Shown here: positions 47,273 to 55,973 of the stretch, piece by piece
How positions within the stretch are numbered: position 1 is the first letter of the stretch
Layout: every line of letters begins with the position of its first letter
Translations under genes and position numbers: made by a program
Notes under the pieces: model-generated
Told to the model about the DNA's origin: nothing
What the model saw: the letters and a program-made list of their open reading frames with translations, nothing else
Databases searched by the model: none
DNA from: Bacteroidales bacterium
GTDB lineage: Bacteria; Bacteroidota; Bacteroidia; Bacteroidales; VadinHA17
Assembly (NCBI GenBank): GCA_021371855.1
Contig: JAJFVL010000017.1
Location: 1-64,000 of the forward strand
Length of the DNA: 64,000 bases
Direction of reading: 5' to 3'

Positions 47273-47324
47273 ATTCCGAAGTACTGCCTGGAGAATAACA
47301 GTAACAAAGAAAGTGTTCGGGCAC

Positions 47325-47693
47325 TTAAAAGAGGGATAAAAACCTGCCGTTCAATATTAACGTGATTATGTTCATGTTATACCACATTTTAGCATAAAAA
47401 TACATCATAATAAATAAACCTAATAAATACATCATAATTAATCCGAGGTATTTCCCGGCAAGAGAGTGCCCTGCTTTTACGAAACGTCGCGAAAACTTAT
47501 TCAGCCATTCATCAAGCCTTATGAACAGAGGATAAAATACAATTGTTATTACAGCCATCGAAATCAGTGTAAACCGTAAAGGTTTCACTTCCCATTTGTA
47601 ACTTATTAATTTTTCGGTAATATGTGTTGTCAACAGGTTGGCAGATAAGATTGTAAGGGTGGTTACGGCAAATTTAAAGAGCGCTCTGTACAT
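47325..47693 (-). CDS. Small predicted membrane protein, unknown function
   Basis: 122 residues with about three hydrophobic segments (LFKFAVTTLTILSANLLTT, LISMAVITIVFYPLFI, LIMMYLLGLFIMMYFYAKMW). Basic loops separate them. No family recognised. It stands alone between convergent and same-strand neighbours, 166 nt from xylA. Confidence 0.6.
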   Translation of the reverse strand: MYRALFKFAVTTLTILSANLLTTHITEKLISYKWEVKPLRFTLISMAVITIVFYPLFIRLDEWLNKFSRRFVKAGHSLAGKYLGLIMMYLLGLFIMMYFYAKMWYNMNIITLILNGRFLSLF

Positions 47694-47809
47694 GATTTAA
47701 AGTCTATCTTTTTGATTACAAATATAAAGTTCTCTGCAGATATAAAACATCACAGGTGATAATCCCGTAGCCCCAATCATTGATTAAGAATCAGTGCAGC
47801 CAAAATATT

Positions 47810-47852
47810 ACACTGAGATCCACAGATAATATACAGAGGGTCACAGAGGTGG
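47810..47852. repeat. Degenerate ACAGAG-type repeat before the xylA stop
   Basis: Contains ACTGAGATCCACAG, ACAGAGGGTCACAGAGG. This short CTCTGTG/CACAGAG-rich sequence type recurs in many Bacteroidota intergenic regions; a related piece is at 50804-50850. Confidence 0.5.
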
Positions 47853-47859
47853 TATTTAA

Positions 47860-49185
47860 TCAGGCAAGATACATGTTGATCAGTTGTTCATAGAGTTCCT
47901 GTTTCCCGCTTCTGGTATCAGGTTCCCCGGTTTCAGATGCAACTTTGCTCAGTTTCTCCAATGTAAGTTTACCATTCTCAAAATCTTTCCCGGCACCTTT
48001 ATCAAAGGAGGTATATCGTTCCTTCCTCATCTTCAGATAGTCGCTGTCCTTCAGTATTTTGTCAGCAATAATAAGAGCTCTGGCAAATGTATCCATACCG
48101 CTGATATGAGCAATAAAAATATCTTCAACATCGGTGGAATTCCGTCTGATCCTGGCATCGAAATTTACACCTCCCGTTGAAAACCCTCCAGCCCTGAGAA
48201 TAACCATCATGGCTTCAGTTATCTCATAAATATTCGTAGGAAACTCATCGGTATCCCAACCATTCTGGTAATCACCTTTATTGGCATCGATACTGCCAAG
48301 TAATCCGGCATCGGCAGCAACCTGCAGTTCATGCTGGAAAGTATGTCCGGCAAGAGTTGCATGATTAACCTCGATATTCAGTTTAAAATCTTTATCCAGT
48401 CCATACTGACGCAAAAATCCTATTATTGTGGCTGCATCAAAATCGTATTGGTGCTTGGTCGGTTCCATTGGTTTTGGTTCAACAAGAAATGTCCCTTTGA
48501 ATCCTATTTTTCTTCCATAGTCGCGTGCTATTGAGAGCATCATCCCCATGTGTTCCAATTCTCTTTTCATATCGGTATTATGAAGAGTCATGTAACCTTC
48601 CCGTCCACCCCAGAATACATAGTTCTCACCCCCCAGGGCAACTGTTGCAGCGATGGCATTTTTAAGCTGCACACCGGCATTTGTTACAACCGCAAAATCA
48701 GGATTTGTGGCAGCACCATTCATATAACGTGGGTTTGAGAAGAGATTTGCTGTCCCCCAAAGCAATTTAACTCCTGTCTGTTCCTGCATCTTTTTCATCA
48801 CAGGAACTATTTTCTCAAGCCTTTTTTCAATCTCAAAAACAGTACCGTCGCCAACAATATCTACATCGTGGAAGCAATAATATCCGGCGCCTATCTTGGT
48901 AATGAATTCAAAAGCGGCATCGAGCCGTTGCATGTTCTTATCATCAGGATTTTTCACATCATCCCATGGAAAGATCCTTGTAGCTTTACCAAAAGGATCA
49001 CCCCCGTCACCACAGAAGGTATGCCAGTAAGCAATCGCAAAACGAAGATGATCTTTCATCTTTTTACCTGATATAACTTCTTCAGGATCGTACCATCTGA
49101 ATGCAAGCGGATTTTTTGATTTTTTCCCTTCGAAATTAATCTTCCCTATACCGGGATATGCTTCTTTTTTACCTTTGTAAACCAT
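47860..49185 (-). CDS. xylA: Xylose isomerase
   Basis: 441 residues, the usual length of class II xylose isomerases. Converts D-xylose to D-xylulose with two divalent metals. Visible motifs: [15 protein letters not shown], the catalytic histidine in [13 protein letters not shown], the metal ligands in [18 protein letters not shown], then [18 protein letters not shown] and [10 protein letters not shown]. It is 117 nt downstream of the xylulokinase gene on the same strand. The pair completes xylose entry into the pentose phosphate pathway and fits xylosidase/arabinofuranosidase activity in the region. Confidence 0.97.
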   Translation of the reverse strand: MVYKGKKEAYPGIGKINFEGKKSKNPLAFRWYDPEEVISGKKMKDHLRFAIAYWHTFCGDGGDPFGKATRIFPWDDVKNPDDKNMQRLDAAFEFITKIGAGYYCFHDVDIVGDGTVFEIEKRLEKIVPVMKKMQEQTGVKLLWGTANLFSNPRYMNGAATNPDFAVVTNAGVQLKNAIAATVALGGENYVFWGGREGYMTLHNTDMKRELEHMGMMLSIARDYGRKIGFKGTFLVEPKPMEPTKHQYDFDAATIIGFLRQYGLDKDFKLNIEVNHATLAGHTFQHELQVAADAGLLGSIDANKGDYQNGWDTDEFPTNIYEITEAMMVILRAGGFSTGGVNFDARIRRNSTDVEDIFIAHISGMDTFARALIIADKILKDSDYLKMRKERYTSFDKGAGKDFENGKLTLEKLSKVASETGEPDTRSGKQELYEQLINMYLA

Positions 49186-49302
49186 ATTGAATATTTTTTA
49201 CAGACATTTATATTTTCCAGGTTAACTCCATTCTATCTTATAATATCTGATACGTAAAAATACACAAAGTTTTATGTGAAGCCTTCAAAGGACAATTGAT
49301 TT

Positions 49303-50781
49303 CTATATCGACAATAAAAGATTTTTCCAGTTCAAATATGCTTCTTCATAAACAGAAGATCCGGTTTCGGAAGGTTCAGTGACCCCAAGTTCCATCAGGC
49401 CGCCAAAAGCCTCTTTTTCTGATTTAAAGTAGCCGCATCCGATACCTGCACCGCGCGCAGCACCTATTGATCCGTCAGTATTATATAATTGTATTGTTGT
49501 CCCTGTTACTGATGACAAAGTTTCACGAAAAATTTTACTAAGGAACATATTGGCTTCACCGGCTCTGATTACAAGCGGATCTATACCAGTCTCCTTCATT
49601 ATTTCGAGCCCGTATCTGAATGAAAATGCTATGCCTTCCTGTGCAGCCCTGAACAGGTGGGCACTCGTATGTGTGTTAAAGTTTAATCCGGCTATCCGGG
49701 CACCAGTATCCTTATTCCCAAGCATCCTTTCGGCGCCGTTCCCAAACGGGAGTATTCTGAGTCCTTCTGAACCGGGAGCAACTTTTTCAGCAATCTCATT
49801 CATCTCATTATACGACAGTTTTCCACCTGTGTTCCTCCTCAGCCATGAATTAAGTATGCCTGTCCCGTTTATGCACAGAAGGACACCAAGACGAGTATCT
49901 GATTTGCTGTGATTTATATGAAGAAATGTATTCACTCTTGAAAATGGATCATATTTTTTCTTATCGGTAACCCCATAAATAACACCTGAAGTACCTGCAG
50001 TTGCTGCAACTTCGCCAGGATTAAGAACATTCAGCGACAGAGCATTATTTGGCTGATCACCGGCCCTGTATGAAACAGGTATCCCCTCGGGTAAACCAAG
50101 TTCAGTCGCCACCGATTTAAGAAGTCTGCCGGTTACCGAAAAAGAAGGAGCAGCTTTTGGCAAAAGATCAGAGCTAAAACCAAAATATTTCAGTAGCTCT
50201 GATGAAACCTGATCCTTTTCAAAATCCCAGAATATGCCCTCAGAAAGTCCTGAAAATGAAGTAGAAGTTTCTCCTGTAAGTTTTAAAGCAATATAATCGC
50301 CCGGCAACATGAACTTGTGGATCTTAGCAAATATATCAGTCTCATTTTCTTTTACCCAGGCAAGTTTTGCGGCTGTAAAGTTTCCGGGGGAATTAAGAAG
50401 ATGAGAAAGACAGAAATCCTTTCCAAGCGAATGCAATGCCTTTTCGCCATATTTAACTGCTCTGCTGTCGCACCAGATTATTGACGGGCGAAGCACTTTC
50501 ATGTTTTTGTCAATAATAACAAGACCATGCATCTGATAAGAAATCCCGATAGCGCCAATAACTCTTTTTTTCTGCCCAAGCTTTTCTGTGCAGGTTGCGA
50601 TTGCTGCTTTAAGATTTTCCCACCATACCTCAGTATCCTGTTCAGCCCAACCGGGGTTCCGGGTTATGATTTTCATTTCATCGGAAGGGTAAAATGCTGT
50701 TGCAATGCACTGCCCTGATTCACCATCAATTACTGAAGCTTTAACTGAAGAGCTTCCAAGGTCTATTCCAAGTAAATACAT
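49303..50781 (-). CDS. xylB: Xylulokinase (FGGY family)
   Basis: 492 residues from ATG 50781 (MYLLGIDLGSSSVKASVID). Phosphorylates D-xylulose. FGGY signatures: the N-terminal phosphate loop DLGSSSVKA, GISYQMHGLVIID, IIWCDSRA, RAGDQPNNALSLNV, ATAGTSGVIYGVTD, and the C-terminal IRAGEANMFLSKIFRETLSS. In-frame codons upstream to 50841 lie inside a CTCTGTG-type repeat and are not part of the protein. It precedes xylA in a two-gene operon. Confidence 0.96.
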   Translation of the reverse strand: MYLLGIDLGSSSVKASVIDGESGQCIATAFYPSDEMKIITRNPGWAEQDTEVWWENLKAAIATCTEKLGQKKRVIGAIGISYQMHGLVIIDKNMKVLRPSIIWCDSRAVKYGEKALHSLGKDFCLSHLLNSPGNFTAAKLAWVKENETDIFAKIHKFMLPGDYIALKLTGETSTSFSGLSEGIFWDFEKDQVSSELLKYFGFSSDLLPKAAPSFSVTGRLLKSVATELGLPEGIPVSYRAGDQPNNALSLNVLNPGEVAATAGTSGVIYGVTDKKKYDPFSRVNTFLHINHSKSDTRLGVLLCINGTGILNSWLRRNTGGKLSYNEMNEIAEKVAPGSEGLRILPFGNGAERMLGNKDTGARIAGLNFNTHTSAHLFRAAQEGIAFSFRYGLEIMKETGIDPLVIRAGEANMFLSKIFRETLSSVTGTTIQLYNTDGSIGAARGAGIGCGYFKSEKEAFGGLMELGVTEPSETGSSVYEEAYLNWKNLLLSI

Positions 50782-50803
50782 ACTAATAAAGGTATTTGAA
50801 TTT

Positions 50804-50850
50804 GTTCTTCTCTGTGTCTTTCCGTATTCCTTTGCGTCCACTGTGTAAGT
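50804..50850. repeat. Degenerate CTCTGTG-type repeat before xylB
   Basis: TTCTCTGTGTCTTTCCGTA and TTTGCGTCCACTGTG, related in type to 47810-47852 (opposite orientation). It can be mistaken for an N-terminal extension of xylB. Confidence 0.5.
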
Positions 50851-50935
50851 TCTTGTTTTTATTCAATTTCTCATCAGAAAAACATTGAGATCGCAGGGAC
50901 AACAAGGAGTTAAATATAATAAATATTTACTTTCC

Positions 50936-51067
50936 GACCTCATCCTCCGGCCCCTTCTCCAATGGGGGGAAGGGGAGTAAAAATCTGTTAATAAGGTTTC
51001 CATGTCCCTCTCACCTGGGAGATGAATTCAGGGTGAGGCTGATTTAGGGGAGGGATTGGAGAGAAGT
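50936..51067. repeat. C/T-rich palindromic intergenic repeat
   Basis: Contains CCGGCCCCTTCTCC with GGGGGGAAGGGG (a strong hairpin at about 50950-50976), then CCCTCTCACCTGGGAGATG and GGTGAGGC...GGGGAGGGATTGGAGAG. This resembles the CCCTCTCC-type dispersed repeats of many bacterial genomes. The 50851-51188 gap has no gene. Confidence 0.55.
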
Positions 51068-51188
51068 GGATTTTAAAGAAATGATAAGAAGGAGTACACT
51101 TTAGAAATTTTTATTGTAAATTCCGGTGCCCTTAGTCATAATGTTCCGAACAATGGGATAATTTCATATCCTATTTAACTTCAAAGAG

Positions 51189-52595
51189 ATGAAAAATGAA
51201 TCAAAAATAACAAGACGAAAATTCATTGATAAATCTGTAAAAGCAACTATCTTATCATCGTTTGCTCTTAATGGATTTCCTACTATTGTTCCCTCCAGTG
51301 TATTCGGCAAGAATGCCCCGAGTGAAAAAATAAATATCGGACAGATAGGATTTGGCCGTATCGCCATGACTCATGATCTTCCGGAGACATTAAAATATGA
51401 TATTGCGAGGATTGTTGCTGTTTCAGATCTCGACTCGCGCCGCGCTGCAGAAGGTAAAAAGTTTATTGAAAACTATTATAAGAATAAAACCGGAAAAACA
51501 GACTATATTGATGTAAAGATCTTTGAGGATTATCATAAGATCATCAACGATCCGGGTATTGATGCGGTGATCATATCGACCCCTGATCACTGGCATTCCC
51601 AGCCGGCAATTGAGGCTGCTCTTGCAGGGAAAGATATTTATGTTCAGAAACCGACGTCACTTACCATAAAAGAGGGCCGTTTACTGAGCAATGTGGTTAA
51701 AAGGAAAAAAGTTATCCTTCAGGTGGGGACTCAGCAACGTTCAATGCCTCAGTTCAGGATTGCTGCGGAACTGGTCAGGAATGGAAGGATCGGCAAGCTT
51801 GAGACGGTTAAAATAGGTCTTCCTGGCGATCCGTCTGGTCCGAAGGCACCTGAAATGCCAATACCAAAAAATCTTAATTATGATATGTGGTTAGGGTCAA
51901 CACCTCAGGTTTATTATACTGAAATGCGTGTCCATCCGCAAAACAGTATTACCGATCGTCCCGGTTGGCTGCGTTGTGAGCAGTTTGGCGCCGGAATGAT
52001 CACAGGTTGGGGGCAGCACCATTTCGATTCTGCAGCCTGGGGAATGGACACCGAACTAACAGGACCTGTTTCAGTTGAAGCAGTTGCACAATTCCCAAAA
52101 TCAGGCCTTTGGGATGTTCATGGTGATTTTATGGCAAAAGCAGAGTACAATAACGGTATTACAATGCTTACCAGTGGTGGTTATCCGAATGGAGTCCGGT
52201 ACGAAGGAACCGAAGGCTGGATATTTGTGACCAGAGGTAATTACACAGCCTCTCCAAGTGATCCTGTTGCAAAAACAAACAGCAGTAAAGCCCTTGATGC
52301 AAGCGATCCGAAAATACTTACTTCTGTTATAGGACCAGACGAAACGCATCTTTATGTAAGCGAAGAACAACATGGCAACTGGCTCGATTGTATCAGGTCG
52401 CGTAAAGAGCCTGTTTCACCTGTTGAAACCGGTCATCGCGCATGCAGTGTTTGTCTGATTACTCATATAGCAATGAAATTAGGTAGAAAGCTTATATGGA
52501 ACCCTGAAAAGGAGTTATTTGTGAATGATAATGAAGCCAACACTATGCTTTCGCGAAACCAGCGAGCACCATACGGAACGGACTACATTTGCTAG
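51189..52595 (+). CDS. Tat-exported Gfo/Idh/MocA dehydrogenase
   Basis: 468 residues. Twin-arginine signal TRRKFIDKSVKATILSSFAL. Rossmann motif NIGQIGFGRIAMTHDLP. The EKP motif appears as YVQKPTSLTIKEG, so the lysine is kept while E is Q. VISTPDHWHSQPAIEAALAG precedes it. The C-terminal domain has GAGMITGWGQHHFDSAAWGM and TEGWIFVTRGNY, typical of a large exported subgroup in Bacteroidota and Planctomycetes. It probably oxidises a sugar in the periplasm with preloaded NAD(P). A GC-rich hairpin begins in its stop codon, and the DUF6807 gene follows 180 nt on. Confidence 0.85.
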   Translation: MKNESKITRRKFIDKSVKATILSSFALNGFPTIVPSSVFGKNAPSEKINIGQIGFGRIAMTHDLPETLKYDIARIVAVSDLDSRRAAEGKKFIENYYKNKTGKTDYIDVKIFEDYHKIINDPGIDAVIISTPDHWHSQPAIEAALAGKDIYVQKPTSLTIKEGRLLSNVVKRKKVILQVGTQQRSMPQFRIAAELVRNGRIGKLETVKIGLPGDPSGPKAPEMPIPKNLNYDMWLGSTPQVYYTEMRVHPQNSITDRPGWLRCEQFGAGMITGWGQHHFDSAAWGMDTELTGPVSVEAVAQFPKSGLWDVHGDFMAKAEYNNGITMLTSGGYPNGVRYEGTEGWIFVTRGNYTASPSDPVAKTNSSKALDASDPKILTSVIGPDETHLYVSEEQHGNWLDCIRSRKEPVSPVETGHRACSVCLITHIAMKLGRKLIWNPEKELFVNDNEANTMLSRNQRAPYGTDYIC

Positions 52596-52615
52596 CGCGG
52601 ATTTGTAATCCGTGC
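52595..52615. repeat. GC-rich REP-like hairpin at the end of the dehydrogenase gene
   Basis: GCGCGGATT, loop TGT, AATCCGTGC: a 9-bp stem with one G-T pair, starting at the last base of the stop codon. It is closely related to the hairpin at 52686-52708. Confidence 0.65.
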
Positions 52616-52653
52616 TTAGAAATAATATTGATTAAGAAATAAAATATTTTATA

Positions 52654-52745
52654 ATGGAAATTACATGGATTGTAACAAAGTAAAAGGCGCGGATTGCACA
52701 TCCGCGCCAGCAGTGGAAAATAGTTTTCAAACATGTGGGTTCCAT
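52654..52745 (+). repeat. Palindromic leader unit 5 (before the DUF6807 gene)
   Basis: Arms ATGGAAATTACATGGATT (52654-52671) and AAACATGTGGGTTCCAT (52729-52745), with the GC-rich hairpin 52686-52708 nested inside. A 29-nt linker (core AAAAAAATTATAT) separates it from the ATG at 52775. Confidence 0.65.
52686..52708. repeat. GC-rich REP-like hairpin nested in leader unit 5
   Basis: GGCGCGGAT, loop TGCAC, ATCCGCGCC: a perfect 9-bp stem. Sister of the hairpin at 52595-52615. Confidence 0.7.
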
Positions 52746-52774
52746 AGGGCCGTTAACAAAAAAATTATATACGT

Positions 52775-53674
52775 ATGAAAAAACTATTCTTTGCCACCTC
52801 ATTGTTTGCTTTAATTATGATAATCGTTCCTGTCTCGGCAGCAAAAATCGTTGCAGAAAAAACAGGCTCAAAAATTAATGTCACTATCGATAACAGATTT
52901 TTTACCAGTTATATTTTTTCTGATGATGAGAAGTATCCGTTTTTCTATCCGGTAAACGGGCCTGTTTCAGGTGGCTCTGTCACTTCCATGCGCAACGGCG
53001 AATATCCTCATCACAGTTCTTTATTTTTCGGATGCGATATGGTAAACGGAGGCAACTACTGGCAGGAAGGATTGGAAAGGGGCAGGATCATATCGGTTAA
53101 TGCTGAAGTCAATAAACAAGGCGGGGATACTGCAATTATCACCAATGAATGTATATGGAGCCGGCCCGGAGCAGAATCTCCGGTTAAAGACTCCAGAACT
53201 ATCATCATAACATCTCCTTCGGCTACTGTCCGACAGATTGATTTTAACATAAGTCTCGAAATGCTTAATGATGTAACTATCAGGAAGACTAACCATTCCC
53301 TGTTCAGCGCAAGAATTGCCGCTGACATTTCTGTAAAAAACGGGGGAATAATGATTAATGCAGAAGGAATGAAAAGTGAAAAAGACACCTTCGGGAAGAG
53401 GTCGGCATGGATGGATTATTATGGAAAACGTGGTGATTATGTCGAAGGACTGGCTATCATGCAGCATCCTTCTAACCCGTTGTATCCATCACCATGGTTC
53501 ACACGCGATTATGGCTTCATCTCACCAACTCCAATGAACTGGCCCGAAAACGGGAGTGAAATTTTCATTGAAAAAGGAACTGTTATAAATCTCCGCTACC
53601 GCGTTATTGTTCATTCAGGCGACGAGAGGCAGGCCAAAATTGCTGAGTCATTTGAGAAGTACACAAAAGAATAA
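52775..53674 (+). CDS. DUF6807 (PmoA-like) exported protein
   Basis: 299 residues. Signal peptide (SLFALIMIIVPVSAAK). The DUF6807 signature is clear: KYPFFYPVNGPVSGGSVTS, then EYPHHSSLFFGCDMVNGGNYW. The protein is a beta sandwich with conserved histidines (HH at about 76). Despite the old PmoA-family label it has no relation to membrane methane monooxygenase. It usually accompanies exported Gfo/Idh/MocA proteins in glycan loci, as here (180 nt after one). Role unknown, possibly sugar binding or an uncharacterised lyase. Confidence 0.82.
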   Translation: MKKLFFATSLFALIMIIVPVSAAKIVAEKTGSKINVTIDNRFFTSYIFSDDEKYPFFYPVNGPVSGGSVTSMRNGEYPHHSSLFFGCDMVNGGNYWQEGLERGRIISVNAEVNKQGGDTAIITNECIWSRPGAESPVKDSRTIIITSPSATVRQIDFNISLEMLNDVTIRKTNHSLFSARIAADISVKNGGIMINAEGMKSEKDTFGKRSAWMDYYGKRGDYVEGLAIMQHPSNPLYPSPWFTRDYGFISPTPMNWPENGSEIFIEKGTVINLRYRVIVHSGDERQAKIAESFEKYTKE

Positions 53675-53680
53675 AGGTAT

Positions 53681-53768
53681 AGAAGAGCTATAGAGGCTAT
53701 AGAGGCTATAGAGGCCGTAGAGGCCTTACTTTTCTTAAGCCTGTAGAGCCTTTAAGGCTTCTAAAGCA
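53681..53768. repeat. Tandem AGAGGCTAT repeat and hairpin between convergent genes
   Basis: Four 9-nt units (AGAGGCTAT, AGAGGCTAT, AGAGGCCGT, AGAGGCCTT; 53692-53727). They are followed by AAGCCTGTAGAGCC and AAGGCTTC, which can pair back with them. It lies between convergent stops and may act as a bidirectional terminator. Confidence 0.65.
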
Positions 53769-53769
53769 T

Positions 53770-54462
53770 TTACTGCCTTTTTTTTCGGTAGATGCAGTCT
53801 TTCTGGTCACATAAGCCGCATGTATAAGGATTCATCTTAACTTGTTCCCCAATACCGATTATGCCGCTGACCGATTTAACAGGATCCATCAGAGCTGAAG
53901 GGGTCAATCTGATACCACAATAATTATCAGGAACAAGCTGGAATAACTTATGCTGTTCTCCTACATACCAGCCGCAATAGCCCGGGCTGTAACGATTTGT
54001 AATTTTTTTCCCGGAAGAAATAACTGATTTTTCAAGTTCATTCTGCATCAGATCCGCTGCTGCCTCCACAATTTCACTTCCTACAACGTCATATATGTAA
54101 CCTCTCAGCAGATCTTTTTCATGCATCGCTTCACGGCTTTTGATTCCGATTTCCTTGCCGGCGGTGCAAAGAAATACGACAACTGAATCTGATCCTTTGA
54201 TTTGGCTGAAGACTATTCTTTTTATCTGAAAGTTAATTTCACTGATATTTAACGATTTATCAGCATAATTAAACAGTATATCCTTATAAATAATATATTC
54301 CGCTTTAATATTGCATATCTTTTCCGATTCTTTGAGTATTTCTCCAATAAGACCTGAAACCAGAGCGCTGTCCTCCCCCTCTTTATACCCTATAATGCCT
54401 TCAATCTGAGATACGCTTAAGTTCAGATCATTAAACTCAAAGTGAAACGTTGATTTTGTCAT
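53770..54462 (-). CDS. Stand-alone MetH-type B12 activation-domain protein
   Basis: 230 residues, cytoplasmic. The C-terminal half matches the S-adenosylmethionine-binding reactivation domain of cobalamin-dependent methionine synthase: RYSPGYCGW (about 157-165, compare RxxPGY), then GIRLTPSALMDPVKSVSG. It ends with a cysteine cluster CGLCDQKDC that MetH lacks and that might bind metal or an Fe-S cluster. It probably methylates the oxidised Co(II) corrinoid of the nearby corrinoid protein back into the active cycle. Last gene of the four-gene C1 cluster; 38 nt after metVF. Confidence 0.83.
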   Translation of the reverse strand: MTKSTFHFEFNDLNLSVSQIEGIIGYKEGEDSALVSGLIGEILKESEKICNIKAEYIIYKDILFNYADKSLNISEINFQIKRIVFSQIKGSDSVVVFLCTAGKEIGIKSREAMHEKDLLRGYIYDVVGSEIVEAAADLMQNELEKSVISSGKKITNRYSPGYCGWYVGEQHKLFQLVPDNYCGIRLTPSALMDPVKSVSGIIGIGEQVKMNPYTCGLCDQKDCIYRKKRQ

Positions 54463-54500
54463 GATTAAAGACTGATTTCTTAACCAGAATAATTCAAAAT

Positions 54501-55949
54501 TTATTTGTCAGAGGGGAGAAGTCCTGCTTCCGACACAATCCGCTGAACTACCGATTCCCATCCTAATGTCATGAGATGAATGCCATTTACGCCCTGTTTA
54601 TGTTTAATTGAATCGATCACTTCCAGAGCTATCTGTACACCTTCCTCCGCTGCAGATTCTCCTGCTCTTTCCATTCGTTTCAAAATGCTTTCAGGCAACC
54701 GGACACCAGGCACGTTGGAATGAAGATGTTGTGTAATTTTTAAATTTTTCAGGGGTGTTATACCAACAAGGATAAATACTTTATTCAAGATCCCTCTCTT
54801 ATCAAGTTGTTCAAGCCATAAGTCAAGTTTTTCCGGTTCAAAAACAATGTTGGTCTGAAAAAACTGTGCCCCGGCATTTACTTTTTTATGATCTTTAATA
54901 GCCTGTAAAACAGGATCCAAAGCAAAAGGAGATGTAGCTGCCCCCAGAAACAGTTTTGGAGGATCTTTAATCTTCCTTCCATCCAAATAAATGCCTTCGT
55001 CTCTCATTTTTCTAAATATCCAGAGCATCTGGACAGAATCGACATCATAAAAATTCATATTGCCTATTGGTGAAGGTCCTGTATTGGGACTGTCGCCGGA
55101 AATACAGAGAATATTACGGATGCCCATTTCATTCAATCCAACGATATCAGATTGCAGCCCGCATCGTGTTGTATCGCGCGCAGCAATCTGAAAAACCGGT
55201 TCTGTTTTAAGGCCGAGAGCAACATTACAGCAACCAAGGCTTGACATTCTTGGACGGGAAGAGGATGAATCTGTAAAGTTAATAGCCGTAACATAAGGTT
55301 TAACCCGTCCAATGTCATCAATAAGTTTTTGAGGGTTGGCTCCAAGCGGAGGTGTCGCTTCGGAAACTACAACAAATTCAGCATTGAGTAATCTTCTCTG
55401 CAGATCTGAAACAGGCTCATTATCTGAAGCCGGATGATAATCCGAGTCCCCGTTCCACCAGTCGGGCTGACGGATAGTCTTAAATACACTATCCCACACT
55501 TCAGTCTTTTTTGCTTTATTGTTTGAAAAAATTGAACCCAGGAACTTTCCGGTTCCTACCTTTCTTACCTGTTGGAAAACATCGCCCCATGTCTCTGTAC
55601 CAACCTTATCCCAATCCAGAGGAGGCAATATCTCAAGGAGAGTCTCTTCTCTTCCGGTAGCAAGAGCTCTTTTATAAATGGCATACCAGACACATTTACG
55701 AGTTTCATCGACATAACAATTCTTTTCTGGAGTCAACCCGCCACATGGCCCATTTCTCATCCCCTTCGGGCATTCCATGGGACATATAAAAGCCGTTTCC
55801 TGCAACAGGCAATTCCCGCACATACGGCAACCAAATAACGGCCCTTTAACGTAAAGCTCTGTTTTTTCCAAAACCCTTCGGCCGAATGTTTCCTTTTTAA
55901 AAGGGTAAAAAGCAGGTTGCCATCTGCGGGCGGGTTTTATACCTGACAT
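54501..55949 (-). CDS. MetV-MetF fusion: methylenetetrahydrofolate reductase with Cys-rich N-terminus
   Basis: About 482 residues from ATG 55949 (MSGIKPARRW). The N-terminal 100 residues carry the cysteine cluster GCRMCGNCLLQETAFICPME and KGMRNGPCGG, the MetV domain that in acetogens is a separate Fe-S partner. From about residue 180 the MetF TIM barrel follows (EFVVVSEATPPLGANPQKLI, QIAARDTTR, NILCISGDSP). It interconverts methylene- and methyl-tetrahydrofolate. It follows the methyltransferase gene by 24 nt. Order V then F in one chain indicates an anaerobic, probably ferredoxin-linked enzyme. Confidence 0.87.
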   Translation of the reverse strand: MSGIKPARRWQPAFYPFKKETFGRRVLEKTELYVKGPLFGCRMCGNCLLQETAFICPMECPKGMRNGPCGGLTPEKNCYVDETRKCVWYAIYKRALATGREETLLEILPPLDWDKVGTETWGDVFQQVRKVGTGKFLGSIFSNNKAKKTEVWDSVFKTIRQPDWWNGDSDYHPASDNEPVSDLQRRLLNAEFVVVSEATPPLGANPQKLIDDIGRVKPYVTAINFTDSSSSRPRMSSLGCCNVALGLKTEPVFQIAARDTTRCGLQSDIVGLNEMGIRNILCISGDSPNTGPSPIGNMNFYDVDSVQMLWIFRKMRDEGIYLDGRKIKDPPKLFLGAATSPFALDPVLQAIKDHKKVNAGAQFFQTNIVFEPEKLDLWLEQLDKRGILNKVFILVGITPLKNLKITQHLHSNVPGVRLPESILKRMERAGESAAEEGVQIALEVIDSIKHKQGVNGIHLMTLGWESVVQRIVSEAGLLPSDK

Positions 55950-55973
55950 AAATATCTGATAGACAAAAAACAA

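Noticed and set aside
50782..50841. 20-codon N-terminal extension of xylulokinase
   Set aside because: The extra codons fall in a CTCTGTG-type intergenic repeat, and the FGGY protein starts normally at 50781.
52101..52373. Antisense open frame inside the Tat-exported dehydrogenase gene
   Set aside because: It lies within a well-supported gene with clear family motifs; product has no recognisable features. Typical shadow frame.
52775..53674. Methane monooxygenase subunit (PmoA)
   Set aside because: The PmoA-like label for DUF6807 is historical; the protein has a signal peptide and beta-sandwich motifs and no membrane helices of methane monooxygenase.
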